Below are positions 6,963 to 13,362 of a stretch of DNA of 23,160 nucleotides, piece after piece (positions within the stretch are counted from its first letter, which is position 1; the number at the start of each line of letters is the position of its first letter). Source of the stretch: a virus; the IMG/VR virus record IMGVR_UViG_3300023174_000656, positions 1 to 23,160 of that record, one strand, 5' to 3'. A model generated the notes under the pieces. It saw only the letters and a list, made by a program, of their open reading frames with translations. It had not been told where the DNA came from and did not search any database. A program made the translations under genes and the position numbers.

Positions 6963-9896
6963 CTACCCCTTCCTGTATCGGTATGTTTCAAAACCCGCTG
7001 CAGCCAGCGGGATGTCGGGCGCCCAAGCGGGGTTGGCCGCCAGCAGGCTGGCCAGGTGCTTGGCGTTGTACTGCGGCTCGTCTGGTGCCTCCGCAATAAT
7101 TTCATCATGCACAGTGAGCACAATCTGGTAGCCCGCCGCCTCAATCAGGGGCATGTTGGCCGCCATGATGTCGCGCGCCACGGCTTGGGAACAATTTTCA
7201 AACAGCTTGCCCCCGTGTGTATGTATGCGCGTCCACTTCCGAGTGTACTGGTCGATGCCCATGTACGTGATCTTGTCGCCGTCCTCAATCTTGGGTGACG
7301 GGTAGCACATGGCCCGGCCCGAGGGCAGCCCGAGCACCAGCCAGTTCTTGCTGGCCCGCACCTTCAGGCCTAGCTCGTTGAAGGTGGTGCCTCGGTTAAG
7401 CAATGCCTTGATCACCAGATCCTTGAGCGCGGCCCAGTAGTTGGTGATGTTGGGGTGGGCGTCGCGCCACATGCGCTTCAGGACGTCACAGGCCACGAAG
7501 GCGTCCTCGGACAGCCCGTACATGGGCCGCTTGTCCTTCTTGGTCCAGCCCAAAAACTTGTCGGCCTTGGCCACCACGTCATCGGGCGCATCCAGAAGCA
7601 CCTTGTCGGCCAGGTCGTCCAAGTTGATGCCATAGGCCCCCGCAAACGTCGCAAACGCGCCCACGCCGCCCTCGTAGCCGCAGTTGTGTACCAACAGTGG
7701 TCCCCGATTTGTAATCACTGTAAACCGATTATTCGGGCCGCTGTTCAAGATGTCGAATACGGGCCTCAAGGTCAAATATTCGTTGTTGCATTTCCCTAAC
7801 GGTGCGTTTGTTCCCTCCTCGGTTTTCTCCCAAGGGTATAAACCGCAAATTACCCGGTTCGTAACCTTTATTGACGTCAATACGATCCATGTCAAAAGAG
7901 GGCTTATCCCAACCTTCCAGGGTGACAACGTACTGCAAAAATGCGGCTTTGTCTTTCCGCCATAGCGGCCAGACATGAATCCCCCGGCCACCATACGAGG
8001 GGTACTGTTTGCTAGTAGTGTTGTGACACCGGTTGTTGCATGCTGATAGCCTGTTGAGTAAGCGCCTGCGGTGGTCATCATCTGGGCAGGCATCGGCATA
8101 TTTGAAAAAGCTCTTACGCCAATGACCAGCTTGTTTTTTAGCGCAACGGTTGCAGCGCGTACTGGCTCCTTTACGCAAGTTGTACCCAAATACCAAATGT
8201 GGTTCTGCGCCGCACGCACACTGAACCCGAACCATGTCCTGCTTGTTTGCGCCGGTACTGCGGCGCTCAATACCCAAGACGGTAAGTTCTCCGAACCTGT
8301 CTCCAATGCCCGGCAAAGGATGTTTTCGTTCAAAGCGAGTTGCTGCGCCTGCGTCCAAGTTGTCCCGGTTCTGATCAAATGATCCGGCGTTACTTCTATA
8401 CCGGCGAGGTTTAACGTCGCCCGAAAACCCTTCGGTATCAATCCCTGATGTTGAACCCATTGCTTTCCGTCCCATAGCAAATCCTCCGTAGTAACTGAAT
8501 GTAGTAATTTTATACCATTGTTGGTTAATACGGGGGTATACGCCCCAAAACAGGCCAGCTCCATCACCTTGCCGCGTTGGCGTAATTCGTCATTCACTTG
8601 TTCGGCTTTTATACCAAAAGCCTTCGCGTAGGCCAGCTTGTACAGGTCAGGGCCCACCTTGGCGTCGAAGTCGCGGAAGGCTTGGAGCTTCCATTCCTCG
8701 TTGGCCAGCCAGCTCTGCACGCGGCCCTCGATGTTGGACAGGTCGGCCACCACCAGTTTCTTGCCAGTGGGCGCCACGATGCAGCTACGGATCGCCGAAC
8801 TCACCAGCTCCATGACGTTGTCGGTCGTCAGGTGCGCGCACCCAGCGCGCAGCGCCTCAATTCCCGCGTCGATCGCCTTCTGCTTGAGCGTGGGCCTGGG
8901 CAGGTTCTGGGGCTGGAACAACCGCCCCGCCCAGCGCCCCGTGCGGGTGGCGCCGCAGAACTGCAACAGCCCACGCAGGCGCCCGTCCGCACTGGTGCCC
9001 CGCATCAGCACGCGGTACTTGGCCGTGCTGGTGCTGCTGGCCTGTAGCCGGATCAGCAGCAGCTCGCGCATATCGGGGTTCAGGTCAAGCGTGGCCAGTG
9101 CCTTCTCAATCGTGGCCATCTGCAGGTCGGGCAGGTCAATGCCGAAGGCCTCAAACAGGTGCAGCCGGAAGACCTCGTTCAGGGTGGCACTGGCCACGCT
9201 GCCGTCGGTCAGCGCCTGCGTGCGCCCAGCCAGCTCGCGCTTGGCCCGGTCAATGGCCTCAATAGCCGAGTACACCAGACCAAGGTCAATGGCCACGCCC
9301 CGGTCGTTAATGCGCTGGTCGAGCTGCCACAGCTCGCGCTCGGCGGGCGTGAAGTTGATCATGGGCATGCGCTTCTTGATCTCCCGCATGGCCTCTACGT
9401 CAGCGGCGGCGTAGGCCTTGAAGCGCTCCCAGTCCTCTGGGTGCGTCTCGCGGGTGGCGCGGTCGAGCTTGCGGTTCTTGCCCAACGGCTTGGTGAAGAG
9501 CTGGATCAGCCGCTTGCCGTCCTTGTCCTTGGCCTTGTCGGAAGGCAGTCCCAGCACCTCGCAGAGCATGCCCAAGCTGCCGGGCAGGCTGTGGGCCATG
9601 GCCTGGACCATGGTGTCGTGTATGCGGCTGGTGGGGATGTCAATGCCCCAGACGTGCCGGATCACCGTGCGGTCGAAATGGGAGTTGTGGATCACCACCT
9701 CGACGTCGGGGTCGTTGAAACCCGCCACGACGTGCCAGGGCAGTACATGGGGTAGTGTGAAGTCGGTCACCTGCACCGGGGCATCGTCCCATGCCCATGC
9801 CGCGAGCAGTATCTCTGCATTCGCAGCATAGGCATGGGTGCCATGGGTAATCGGTGTCTTGGAGAATGTCTCCAAGTCGAGGTAAAGCGTTCGCAT
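6963..9896 (-). CDS. polA: DNA polymerase I (family A) with 3'-5' exonuclease and in-frame intein, 977 aa precursor
   Basis: The replicative phage polymerase. Exonuclease motifs: LDLET with D7/E9, IHNSHFD with N71/D75, and YAAAD with Y162/D166. Polymerase motifs: TGRWAGRLFQPQNLPR (319-334), motif A ADLSNIEGR (384-392, catalytic D385), motif B RGKVMELA-CGYEGG split by the intein, and motif C TVHDE (928-932, catalytic D931). There is no 5'-3' exonuclease domain, as usual in phage enzymes. The position equivalent to E. coli Phe762 is Leu447. An intein occupies residues 449-738; after splicing the enzyme is 687 aa. No good Shine-Dalgarno precedes ATG 9896, but the exonuclease motif begins at residue 6, so the start is secure. 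It sits in the early operon after the SSB gene. Its activity depends on intein splicing because motif B is incomplete without it. Confidence 0.95.
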   Translation of the reverse strand: MRTLYLDLETFSKTPITHGTHAYAANAEILLAAWAWDDAPVQVTDFTLPHVLPWHVVAGFNDPDVEVVIHNSHFDRTVIRHVWGIDIPTSRIHDTMVQAMAHSLPGSLGMLCEVLGLPSDKAKDKDGKRLIQLFTKPLGKNRKLDRATRETHPEDWERFKAYAAADVEAMREIKKRMPMINFTPAERELWQLDQRINDRGVAIDLGLVYSAIEAIDRAKRELAGRTQALTDGSVASATLNEVFRLHLFEAFGIDLPDLQMATIEKALATLDLNPDMRELLLIRLQASSTSTAKYRVLMRGTSADGRLRGLLQFCGATRTGRWAGRLFQPQNLPRPTLKQKAIDAGIEALRAGCAHLTTDNVMELVSSAIRSCIVAPTGKKLVVADLSNIEGRVQSWLANEEWKLQAFRDFDAKVGPDLYKLAYAKAFGIKAEQVNDELRQRGKVMELACFGAYTPVLTNNGIKLLHSVTTEDLLWDGKQWVQHQGLIPKGFRATLNLAGIEVTPDHLIRTGTTWTQAQQLALNENILCRALETGSENLPSWVLSAAVPAQTSRTWFGFSVRAAQNHIWYLGTTCVKEPVRAATVALKNKLVIGVRAFSNMPMPAQMMTTAGAYSTGYQHATTGVTTLLANSTPRMVAGGFMSGRYGGKTKPHFCSTLSPWKVGISPLLTWIVLTSIKVTNRVICGLYPWEKTEEGTNAPLGKCNNEYLTLRPVFDILNSGPNNRFTVITNRGPLLVHNCGYEGGVGAFATFAGAYGINLDDLADKVLLDAPDDVVAKADKFLGWTKKDKRPMYGLSEDAFVACDVLKRMWRDAHPNITNYWAALKDLVIKALLNRGTTFNELGLKVRASKNWLVLGLPSGRAMCYPSPKIEDGDKITYMGIDQYTRKWTRIHTHGGKLFENCSQAVARDIMAANMPLIEAAGYQIVLTVHDEIIAEAPDEPQYNAKHLASLLAANPAWAPDIPLAAAGFETYRYRKG
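7683..8552 (-). mobile_element. Intein in DNA polymerase A, 290 aa, inserted in motif B
   Basis: A protein-splicing element, read in the polymerase frame. Block A starts at Cys449 (CFGAYTPVLTNNG), an N2-like block is DLLWDGKQWV (472-481), and block B is GIEVTPDHLIRTG (499-511) with the expected Thr503 and His506. Block F is VFDILNSGPNNRFTV (713-727) and block G is GPLLVHN ending at Asn738 with penultimate His737. The first residue of the downstream extein is Cys739. All residues needed for Cys-type splicing are therefore present. The splicing parts total about 120 residues (449-528 and about 700-738). The 170 residues between them match no endonuclease in this frame; the DNA there encodes an HNH enzyme in another frame. 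A group I intron is unlikely because both junctions and the whole insert stay in frame. Confidence 0.93.
7729..8475 (-). CDS. HNH homing endonuclease nested out of frame inside the polA intein, 248 aa
   Basis: Probable homing endonuclease of the intein, translated separately from a frame offset from polA on the same strand. ATG 8475 has a strong ribosome binding site (GGAGG, 7 nt spacing). The conserved part starts with GDRFGELTVLG (58-68), the usual beginning of this phage HNH family. A zinc finger follows with C86-x-C88 and C108-x2-C111, then NNRCHN (147-152), YGGRGI (161-166), and the nuclease core DMDRIDVNKGYEPGN (195-209) with GENRGGNKR (216-224). The first 55 residues overlie intein splicing blocks and resemble no family. 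The C-terminal 25 residues are a charged helix. It would cut intein-free polA alleles and promote homing; this is inferred from its location. A translation product of its own is likely but not proven. Confidence 0.88.
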   Translation of the reverse strand: MGRKAMGSTSGIDTEGFSGDVKPRRYRSNAGSFDQNRDNLDAGAATRFERKHPLPGIGDRFGELTVLGIERRSTGANKQDMVRVQCACGAEPHLVFGYNLRKGASTRCNRCAKKQAGHWRKSFFKYADACPDDDHRRRLLNRLSACNNRCHNTTSKQYPSYGGRGIHVWPLWRKDKAAFLQYVVTLEGWDKPSFDMDRIDVNKGYEPGNLRFIPLGENRGGNKRTVREMQQRIFDLEARIRHLEQRPE

Positions 9897-9920
9897 GTGG
9901 GTGTGTAGTGCGACGCTAGT

Positions 9921-10106
9921 CTACACCTGAAATTCGTCTTTAACGTTGGCGTGCATCTCTTCGCTGATCTGGGCGGCGGCGTAGGTAAGGGCGTTGGACT
10001 CGAACATGCGTCCCACCAGTTCGGGGTTCTTCTTGGCGTAGCCGTCCCCGAATACCCAGTCGATGGTCTCAACGATGGTCAGTAGTTCTTCTTTCATGGC
10101 GCTCAT
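9921..10106 (-). CDS. Small phage protein, 61 aa, unknown function
   Basis: ATG 10106 follows GGAGATACACAC, a leader sequence also found in front of the first gene of this operon (12706). A second in-frame ATG lies 9 nt downstream. The product is acidic and helical (MKEELLTIVETIDWVFGDGY, later YAAAQISEEMHANVKDEFQV) without recognised motifs. It lies between the SSB and polymerase genes, 24 nt before the latter, which suggests a replication accessory, but there is no direct support for that. Confidence 0.65.
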   Translation of the reverse strand: MSAMKEELLTIVETIDWVFGDGYAKKNPELVGRMFESNALTYAAAQISEEMHANVKDEFQV

Positions 10107-10186
10107 GTGTGTATCTCCGATGTGTATAGGTGGGGGTACTCGCTGCGTCTGGTGTTACGTATGGACGAGATACACACCGCCAGCAT
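10103..10186 (-). CDS. Possible 27-residue micro-ORF upstream of the 61-aa gene
   Basis: This ORF fills the otherwise empty 98-nt gap between the SSB stop and the next gene. ATG 10186 has a purine-rich GGGGGGAAAG upstream, and its stop overlaps the next start as ATGA, the coupling style of this genome. The peptide begins MLAVCISS and matches no family. It spans an 11-bp inverted repeat (10107-10117 and 10167-10177), so ribosome passage through it could open the next gene's ribosome binding site. It might be a regulatory leader or a chance frame. Confidence 0.35.
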   Translation of the reverse strand: MLAVCISSIRNTRRSEYPHLYTSEIHT

Positions 10187-10204
10187 CCGCTTTCCCCCCG
10201 AAAA

Positions 10205-10741
10205 TTAAACCAAGTCTTCCGCGGTCAGGTCGTCGAAGTCTTCAACGTCGGCCACGCCGCCACCGGAGAAGCTCTCGCCGTCGCGGTAGAACTGCACGCC
10301 CAAGAGCGTGGCGTTCACGCGCTTGCCGTAGTTGTTGTCCTGCGCCCAGAACTCCACGCTTGCGTTGACGTAGCAACCGGCGTAGGGCTTGCCGTCCTGC
10401 TCGGTGAGCGGGGCCTTGTTCACGTCGATCACCAAGGGTCGAATCGCGTTGCGGGCGCTGATGTACAGGTTGCCCTCAAAGCCATCGTAGTTGGACTTGA
10501 GATCGCCGCTGTGCAGGCAGACCTTGTCGGCTGCGCGCATGGCCTTGAGATTGGCCTCGGCCTTGGCCGCCCACTTCTCCTTGGCCACCGCGTCGATCGC
10601 GGCGTTGATGGCCGCAACTTGGGGGTCCTTGGGGTCGATCAGGAAGGCAGCGGAGAAGGCGGGTTTGCCCTCACCGTTGACCGTGGTGGCCTCAAACAGT
10701 TGAGGGAAGGACAGGCGGACGTTGTTCAGTTTGATTTTCAT
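10205..10741 (-). CDS. DUF2815 phage single-stranded DNA-binding protein, 178 aa
   Basis: A DUF2815 protein, the family of the OB-fold SSB described in phage Enc34, which coats single-stranded DNA during replication. Typical features are the N-terminal MKIKLNNVRLSFPQLFE, the AFSAAFLIDPKDPQ segment, NLYISARNAIRPLVID in the middle and CYVNASVEFWAQDN near residue 130. The C-terminus is acidic (DVEDFDDLTAEDLV), as in SSBs that recruit partners through an acidic tip. The start is the ATG at 10741, with GGAG 7 nt upstream; a TTG 12 nt further upstream gives a slightly longer frame without support. It lies 15 nt after the DUF2800 gene, with which it is commonly paired in phage genomes. Confidence 0.9.
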   Translation of the reverse strand: MKIKLNNVRLSFPQLFEATTVNGEGKPAFSAAFLIDPKDPQVAAINAAIDAVAKEKWAAKAEANLKAMRAADKVCLHSGDLKSNYDGFEGNLYISARNAIRPLVIDVNKAPLTEQDGKPYAGCYVNASVEFWAQDNNYGKRVNATLLGVQFYRDGESFSGGGVADVEDFDDLTAEDLV

Positions 10742-10756
10742 AGGGTGCTCCAAAGG

Positions 10757-11908
10757 TTAGGAAATTGTCACGTCGTCAAAATCAGAAACGTCGGCTGATG
10801 TGACCAGCGCCGGACGTTTATCGGACTCGGGCGCCACCGATGGCTGGCCCTCGCTCTGGGTGATCAGCGCTTGGATCTTGACCCACTGGCGTGGCCCAAT
10901 CTCTTGCGCCTTGACCAGCTCCTCAATGCTGGTGGGGCTCGCCAACTTGTAGTCGTACATCTGGTCGTGTTTGATGCGCATGGCCTTGAGCGCTGCCTCC
11001 GCGACCTTGGGGTTGGCCCACATGCGGTTACCGCGCTTGCCCTGCACCAGCTTGTAACCTTTGACGGGCTCACCAGCCAACAGCCGCCGCTCAACCTCCG
11101 CGCGCACGGCCTTGACCCAGCCCTCAATCAGGTTGGCGTTGGCCATGACCCGCGCCAGGTCGTCCTGGTCAGCGGTCTTGGGCACCACCGTATCGAAGTC
11201 GTCCAGCACCTTCTCGCGCAGGGCCGGGCAGATCGCCTTGGCACGGCACCACTGACAGGCCTTCTCCGACGGCGCGTAGAAGTCAGGGGCGTAGCGCACA
11301 TGCTCCGCCGCGAACATCACCTCAGTTATGAAGTTGTGCAGATCGTCCATGCTGAAGCTGAACTCGGGTTTGGCCAGCAGCCGGGGCTGGCTAATGGCGA
11401 TGCGCACCCGATGGAAGTCGTAGGCAACTTTCAGCTCGTCCCATGCCGCTGCCGCGTAGATCATGAGCTGGGGGTTACTGTCGGCCTCCACCTCCTTGAA
11501 CCCGAACTTTGCGTCCACAATGATCAGCTCGTCGGGCGTCACGATCACCGCGTCAGCCGTGCCGTGGGCACCCTCCTCGCCGGTCAGCCAGCCGATGAAC
11601 AGCCGCTGCTCCACCATCAGTGTGCCGCCGGTGGATACCACGATGTCGCGGACATGGTCGACGTAGAACTGCACGTCTCGAGCCTGCGCCGCCTGCAAGA
11701 CCAGCCCGGTTTCCTTTTCGGTCTGGCCAACGTAGCCGACAGCGTCGGTGCCCGTCTCCAGGCACTTGGCCGCGAAGGCGTGCATCATGGTGCCCTCGTC
11801 GGCGTTCTTGGACGACGTGTCCTCAATACCCTCGGACAGCGCAACACTGCCAGGGCAGGTCATCCACCGCGCCGCAGAGCTGGGTGACAGCTTAGCGTGG
11901 CCGCTCAT
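10757..11908 (-). CDS. DUF2800 PD-(D/E)XK nuclease, Cas4/RecB-like, 383 aa
   Basis: A phage DUF2800 protein with a RecB/Cas4-type nuclease core. Visible motifs are His43 in DEGTMMHAFAAK, Asp119 in HGTADAVIV, D132-x-K134 in IIVDAKFG, and the QLMIYA motif (Gln147). Four Cys are placed as in Cas4/AddB iron-sulfur nucleases: C18 (WMTCPGS) and C218-x2-C221-x5-C227 (CQWCRAKAICPA). It probably resects DNA ends for recombination alongside the SSB encoded next. The start is ATG 11908 (MSGHAKLSPSSAARW), which overlaps the stop of the Tad2-like gene as ATGA; a longer frame from 11956 is not supported. The iron-sulfur cluster is inferred from Cys spacing only. Confidence 0.88.
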   Translation of the reverse strand: MSGHAKLSPSSAARWMTCPGSVALSEGIEDTSSKNADEGTMMHAFAAKCLETGTDAVGYVGQTEKETGLVLQAAQARDVQFYVDHVRDIVVSTGGTLMVEQRLFIGWLTGEEGAHGTADAVIVTPDELIIVDAKFGFKEVEADSNPQLMIYAAAAWDELKVAYDFHRVRIAISQPRLLAKPEFSFSMDDLHNFITEVMFAAEHVRYAPDFYAPSEKACQWCRAKAICPALREKVLDDFDTVVPKTADQDDLARVMANANLIEGWVKAVRAEVERRLLAGEPVKGYKLVQGKRGNRMWANPKVAEAALKAMRIKHDQMYDYKLASPTSIEELVKAQEIGPRQWVKIQALITQSEGQPSVAPESDKRPALVTSADVSDFDDVTIS

Positions 11909-12162
11909 ACCAGCATCCAATCTTCTGCCAGCATGTCCGTCTGGCTTGCCAGCCATGGCACGCGAGCGCCGGGGGTGTTGGTTGCGTCGTCGGGGTAGCT
12001 CATGAAAATGTACGGCAGCGTCATCTTGCTATGCGCGTCCGGGCGTTGCAGCTCAAGCCAGAGGCCCTTACCGTTCCATCCAACGCGTGCCAGCTTTTTG
12101 CCGTGTTTCAAGGCGCGTAGTGCCTCGCTGAATGACATATCGTGTGTTGCTAGAGTGTTCAT
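11905..12162 (-). CDS. tad2: DUF2829 protein, Tad2-like anti-Thoeris sponge, 85 aa
   Basis: A DUF2829 protein, the family of Tad2, which binds and sequesters the cyclic ADP-ribose signal of the bacterial Thoeris defence system. Diagnostic segments are SFSEALRALKHGKKLARVGW (10-29), the WNGKG turn (29-33), LPYIFM (49-54) and the almost invariant C-terminal VPWLASQTDMLAEDW (68-82). The length is normal for the family. ATG 12162 overlaps the stop of the preceding gene; a second in-frame ATG at residue 9 gives the shorter form common in the family. Being second or third in the early operon fits a protein needed quickly after infection. Activity against Thoeris is inferred from family membership; other DUF2829 members may bind other nucleotides. 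Confidence 0.88.
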   Translation of the reverse strand: MNTLATHDMSFSEALRALKHGKKLARVGWNGKGLWLELQRPDAHSKMTLPYIFMSYPDDATNTPGARVPWLASQTDMLAEDWMLV

Positions 12163-12347
12163 TCTTTAGGCTCCACATCGGTCACCGCGTCGGCAGTGGT
12201 GTTGCGGATCGACTCAAGGTGTTCGACCAGATGCTGCGCCAGCGCCTTGGCCGCGCCAGTGCCGCCGTCCTCGGGCGTGTCCCATTTGATGTTCACCACG
12301 TTGGGGTCGTCTGGGTGGTCGGTAAGGGTCAAAACCACGGTGCTCAT
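12159..12347 (-). CDS. Small acidic phage protein, 62 aa
   Basis: The start at 12347 overlaps the previous stop as ATGA and the stop overlaps the next start, so the gene is translationally coupled at both ends. The product is acidic, with a beta-rich N-terminal half (STVVLTLTDHPDDPNVVNIK) and a helix (GAAKALAQHLVEHLESI). The short pattern with VxIxW and a following helix is common among small phage early proteins. No function can be assigned. Confidence 0.65.
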   Translation of the reverse strand: MSTVVLTLTDHPDDPNVVNIKWDTPEDGGTGAAKALAQHLVEHLESIRNTTADAVTDVEPKE

Positions 12348-12706
12348 GCCGTCAGCTCCTTCAGGAAGGCCGCGTAGTCCTCGGGCTTGAGCTGCGGGCC
12401 CTTGGCCGCGCCGAACTTAGCCAGCGCCGCGATGGTCTTGGCCCGGTCCACCTTAAACGTGTCCGTGATGGCCTTGGCCACCTGAGCGTAGTCAATACCA
12501 GCGGTCGTCGAGGGCGCTGTCGTACCTGCGGCTGGCGCGGGTGTAGGTGACTTTGGGGGTGCCACCTCGGCCTTCGCCTCGGGGTAGTGGGTAACGTCGG
12601 GCACAAAAACCTTCGGGGCCGCGTTGGCTGGGGGGAAGGCTTTAAGGGTCGCTGTCAGTTCCTGTAACGCGTTTTTCAAGTCGCGCATGTCTTGTTCAAG
12701 GCTCAT
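12344..12706 (-). CDS. Pro/Ala-rich phage early protein, 120 aa
   Basis: First gene of the leftward early operon. ATG 12706 follows GGAGATACACAC, about 40 nt after the predicted transcription start. Residues 1-25 form a short coiled coil (LEQDMRDLKNALQELTATLK). A Pro/Ala/Thr linker (about 26-70) leads to a compact helical C-terminal domain (71-120) with IDYAQVAKAITDTFKVDRAK and FGAAKGPQLKPEDYAAFLKE. That C-terminal pattern occurs in small proteins beside phage recombination genes, but I cannot name a family. A role in early replication or host takeover is only suggested by position. Confidence 0.6.
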   Translation of the reverse strand: MSLEQDMRDLKNALQELTATLKAFPPANAAPKVFVPDVTHYPEAKAEVAPPKSPTPAPAAGTTAPSTTAGIDYAQVAKAITDTFKVDRAKTIAALAKFGAAKGPQLKPEDYAAFLKELTA

Positions 12707-12725
12707 GTGTGTATCTCCAGTTAAG

Positions 12726-12756
12726 CAACAACCAAATCGTTGTCGCGGCGATCATA
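12726..12756 (-). promoter_or_regulatory. P1: leftward early promoter with 5' hairpin
   Basis: On the - strand TATGAT (12756-12751) is a good -10; the -35 at 17 nt is weak (CAGCAA). Five nt after the -10 begins a hairpin: CGACAAC (12745-12739), loop GATTTG, GTTGTTG (12732-12726), with one G-U pair. The transcript would begin at or next to the hairpin. It drives the replication operon. Confidence 0.6.
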
Positions 12757-12800
12757 CACGGCTTTTTTGCGTCTTGCTGTAACTTTTTAAAAAATATTTG

Positions 12801-12855
12801 TTGTGAAATACAAAAAGTTGTTGTATGATTCGTTCCGTCAGCGCTTTTGCTGATG
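12801..12855 (+). promoter_or_regulatory. P2: rightward early promoter with 5' hairpin
   Basis: TTGTGA (12801-12806), 17 nt, TATGAT (12824-12829): a good sigma-70 promoter, preceded directly by AAAATATTTG. Six nt later a hairpin starts: CGTCAGC (12836-12842), loop GCTTTT, GCTGATG (12849-12855), with one G-U pair. It is divergent from P1 and drives the array of small genes. Confidence 0.75.
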
Positions 12856-12875
12856 CTCACCTAGGACACCCACAC

Positions 12876-13061
12876 ATGATCGATACCCTAAAAAAGATGT
12901 TCCGCCAGCCCACGCCCATTGAGGTGGCGTTACGCGAGTTGCAAGAAGCCCGCTTGGCTCGCTTGGAGGCCCAGTCCGCTATGGACTACGCTAGGAGCGT
13001 GGTCGATTACAACAACGCCCGCATCACCCGCTTAGAAGCGTTCTTGGAGGCCCACAAATGA
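12876..13061 (+). CDS. Small helical phage protein, 61 aa
   Basis: First gene of the rightward operon. ATG 12876 is chosen because the upstream in-frame ATG at 12825 lies inside the promoter -10 region. The product is nearly all helix, with a basic start (MIDTLKKMFRQP) and a charged coiled coil (LRELQEARLARLEAQSAMDY). Similar small helical proteins are common in phage early operons; function unknown. The stop overlaps the next start as ATGA. Confidence 0.65.
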   Translation: MIDTLKKMFRQPTPIEVALRELQEARLARLEAQSAMDYARSVVDYNNARITRLEAFLEAHK

Positions 13062-13273
13062 ACTGCTGCGACGACTGGGGTCAATGCACCCAAGGCAAGG
13101 ACTGTCCCATCCGAGCCAAGGAAGAATCGGTGTTTAGCTACATCGTCAAATTCTTTGCCATCATCGGCTTCTACACATTCTTGATGATCGTGTTGGGCTA
13201 CCTGTACGCATCTGCCCCACTGGTGAAAGAACGCACCTGCACACCTGACTTGATTGATAGGATATTCAAATGA
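13058..13273 (+). CDS. Small Cys-rich membrane protein, 71 aa
   Basis: The N-terminus has four Cys in a short cluster (NCCDDWGQCTQGKDCPIR, residues 2-19), then a single membrane helix (about 27-50: YIVKFFAIIGFYTFLMIVLG) and a polar tail. This arrangement is seen in small inner-membrane proteins of phages of Gram-negative hosts. The Cys may bind metal or form disulfides. It overlaps both neighbours by 4 nt. Function unknown. Confidence 0.7.
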   Translation: MNCCDDWGQCTQGKDCPIRAKEESVFSYIVKFFAIIGFYTFLMIVLGYLYASAPLVKERTCTPDLIDRIFK

Positions 13274-13362
13274 CTTGGCCCTTCCCAACCTACCCCCTGC
13301 CGGTGCCAGCAAAGGCACCGCCTAAATTTAACCCTGAGAACTACGAGGACGCATTGATATGA
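13270..13362 (+). CDS. Micro-ORF, 30-residue Pro-rich peptide
   Basis: ATG 13270 overlaps the previous stop as ATGA and follows AGGATA; the stop overlaps the next ATG. The peptide is rich in Pro (TWPFPTYPLPVPAKAPP). Uninterrupted coupling to both neighbours is the main support. Function unknown. Confidence 0.5.
   Translation: MTWPFPTYPLPVPAKAPPKFNPENYEDALI

Noticed and set aside
7683-8552. Group I intron with a nested HNH gene
   Set aside because: The insert keeps the polymerase reading frame from end to end, starts with Cys, ends with His-Asn before Cys and has intein blocks A, B, F and G. An intron would not need any of these.
8638-9414. 258-aa open frame on the + strand under the polymerase
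   Set aside because: Antisense to conserved exonuclease-palm sequence, Ser/Arg-rich, and no plausible start.
10871-11887. 338-aa open frame on the + strand
   Set aside because: It is antisense to the DUF2800 nuclease and consists of His/Val/Gly-rich shadow sequence with no start signal.
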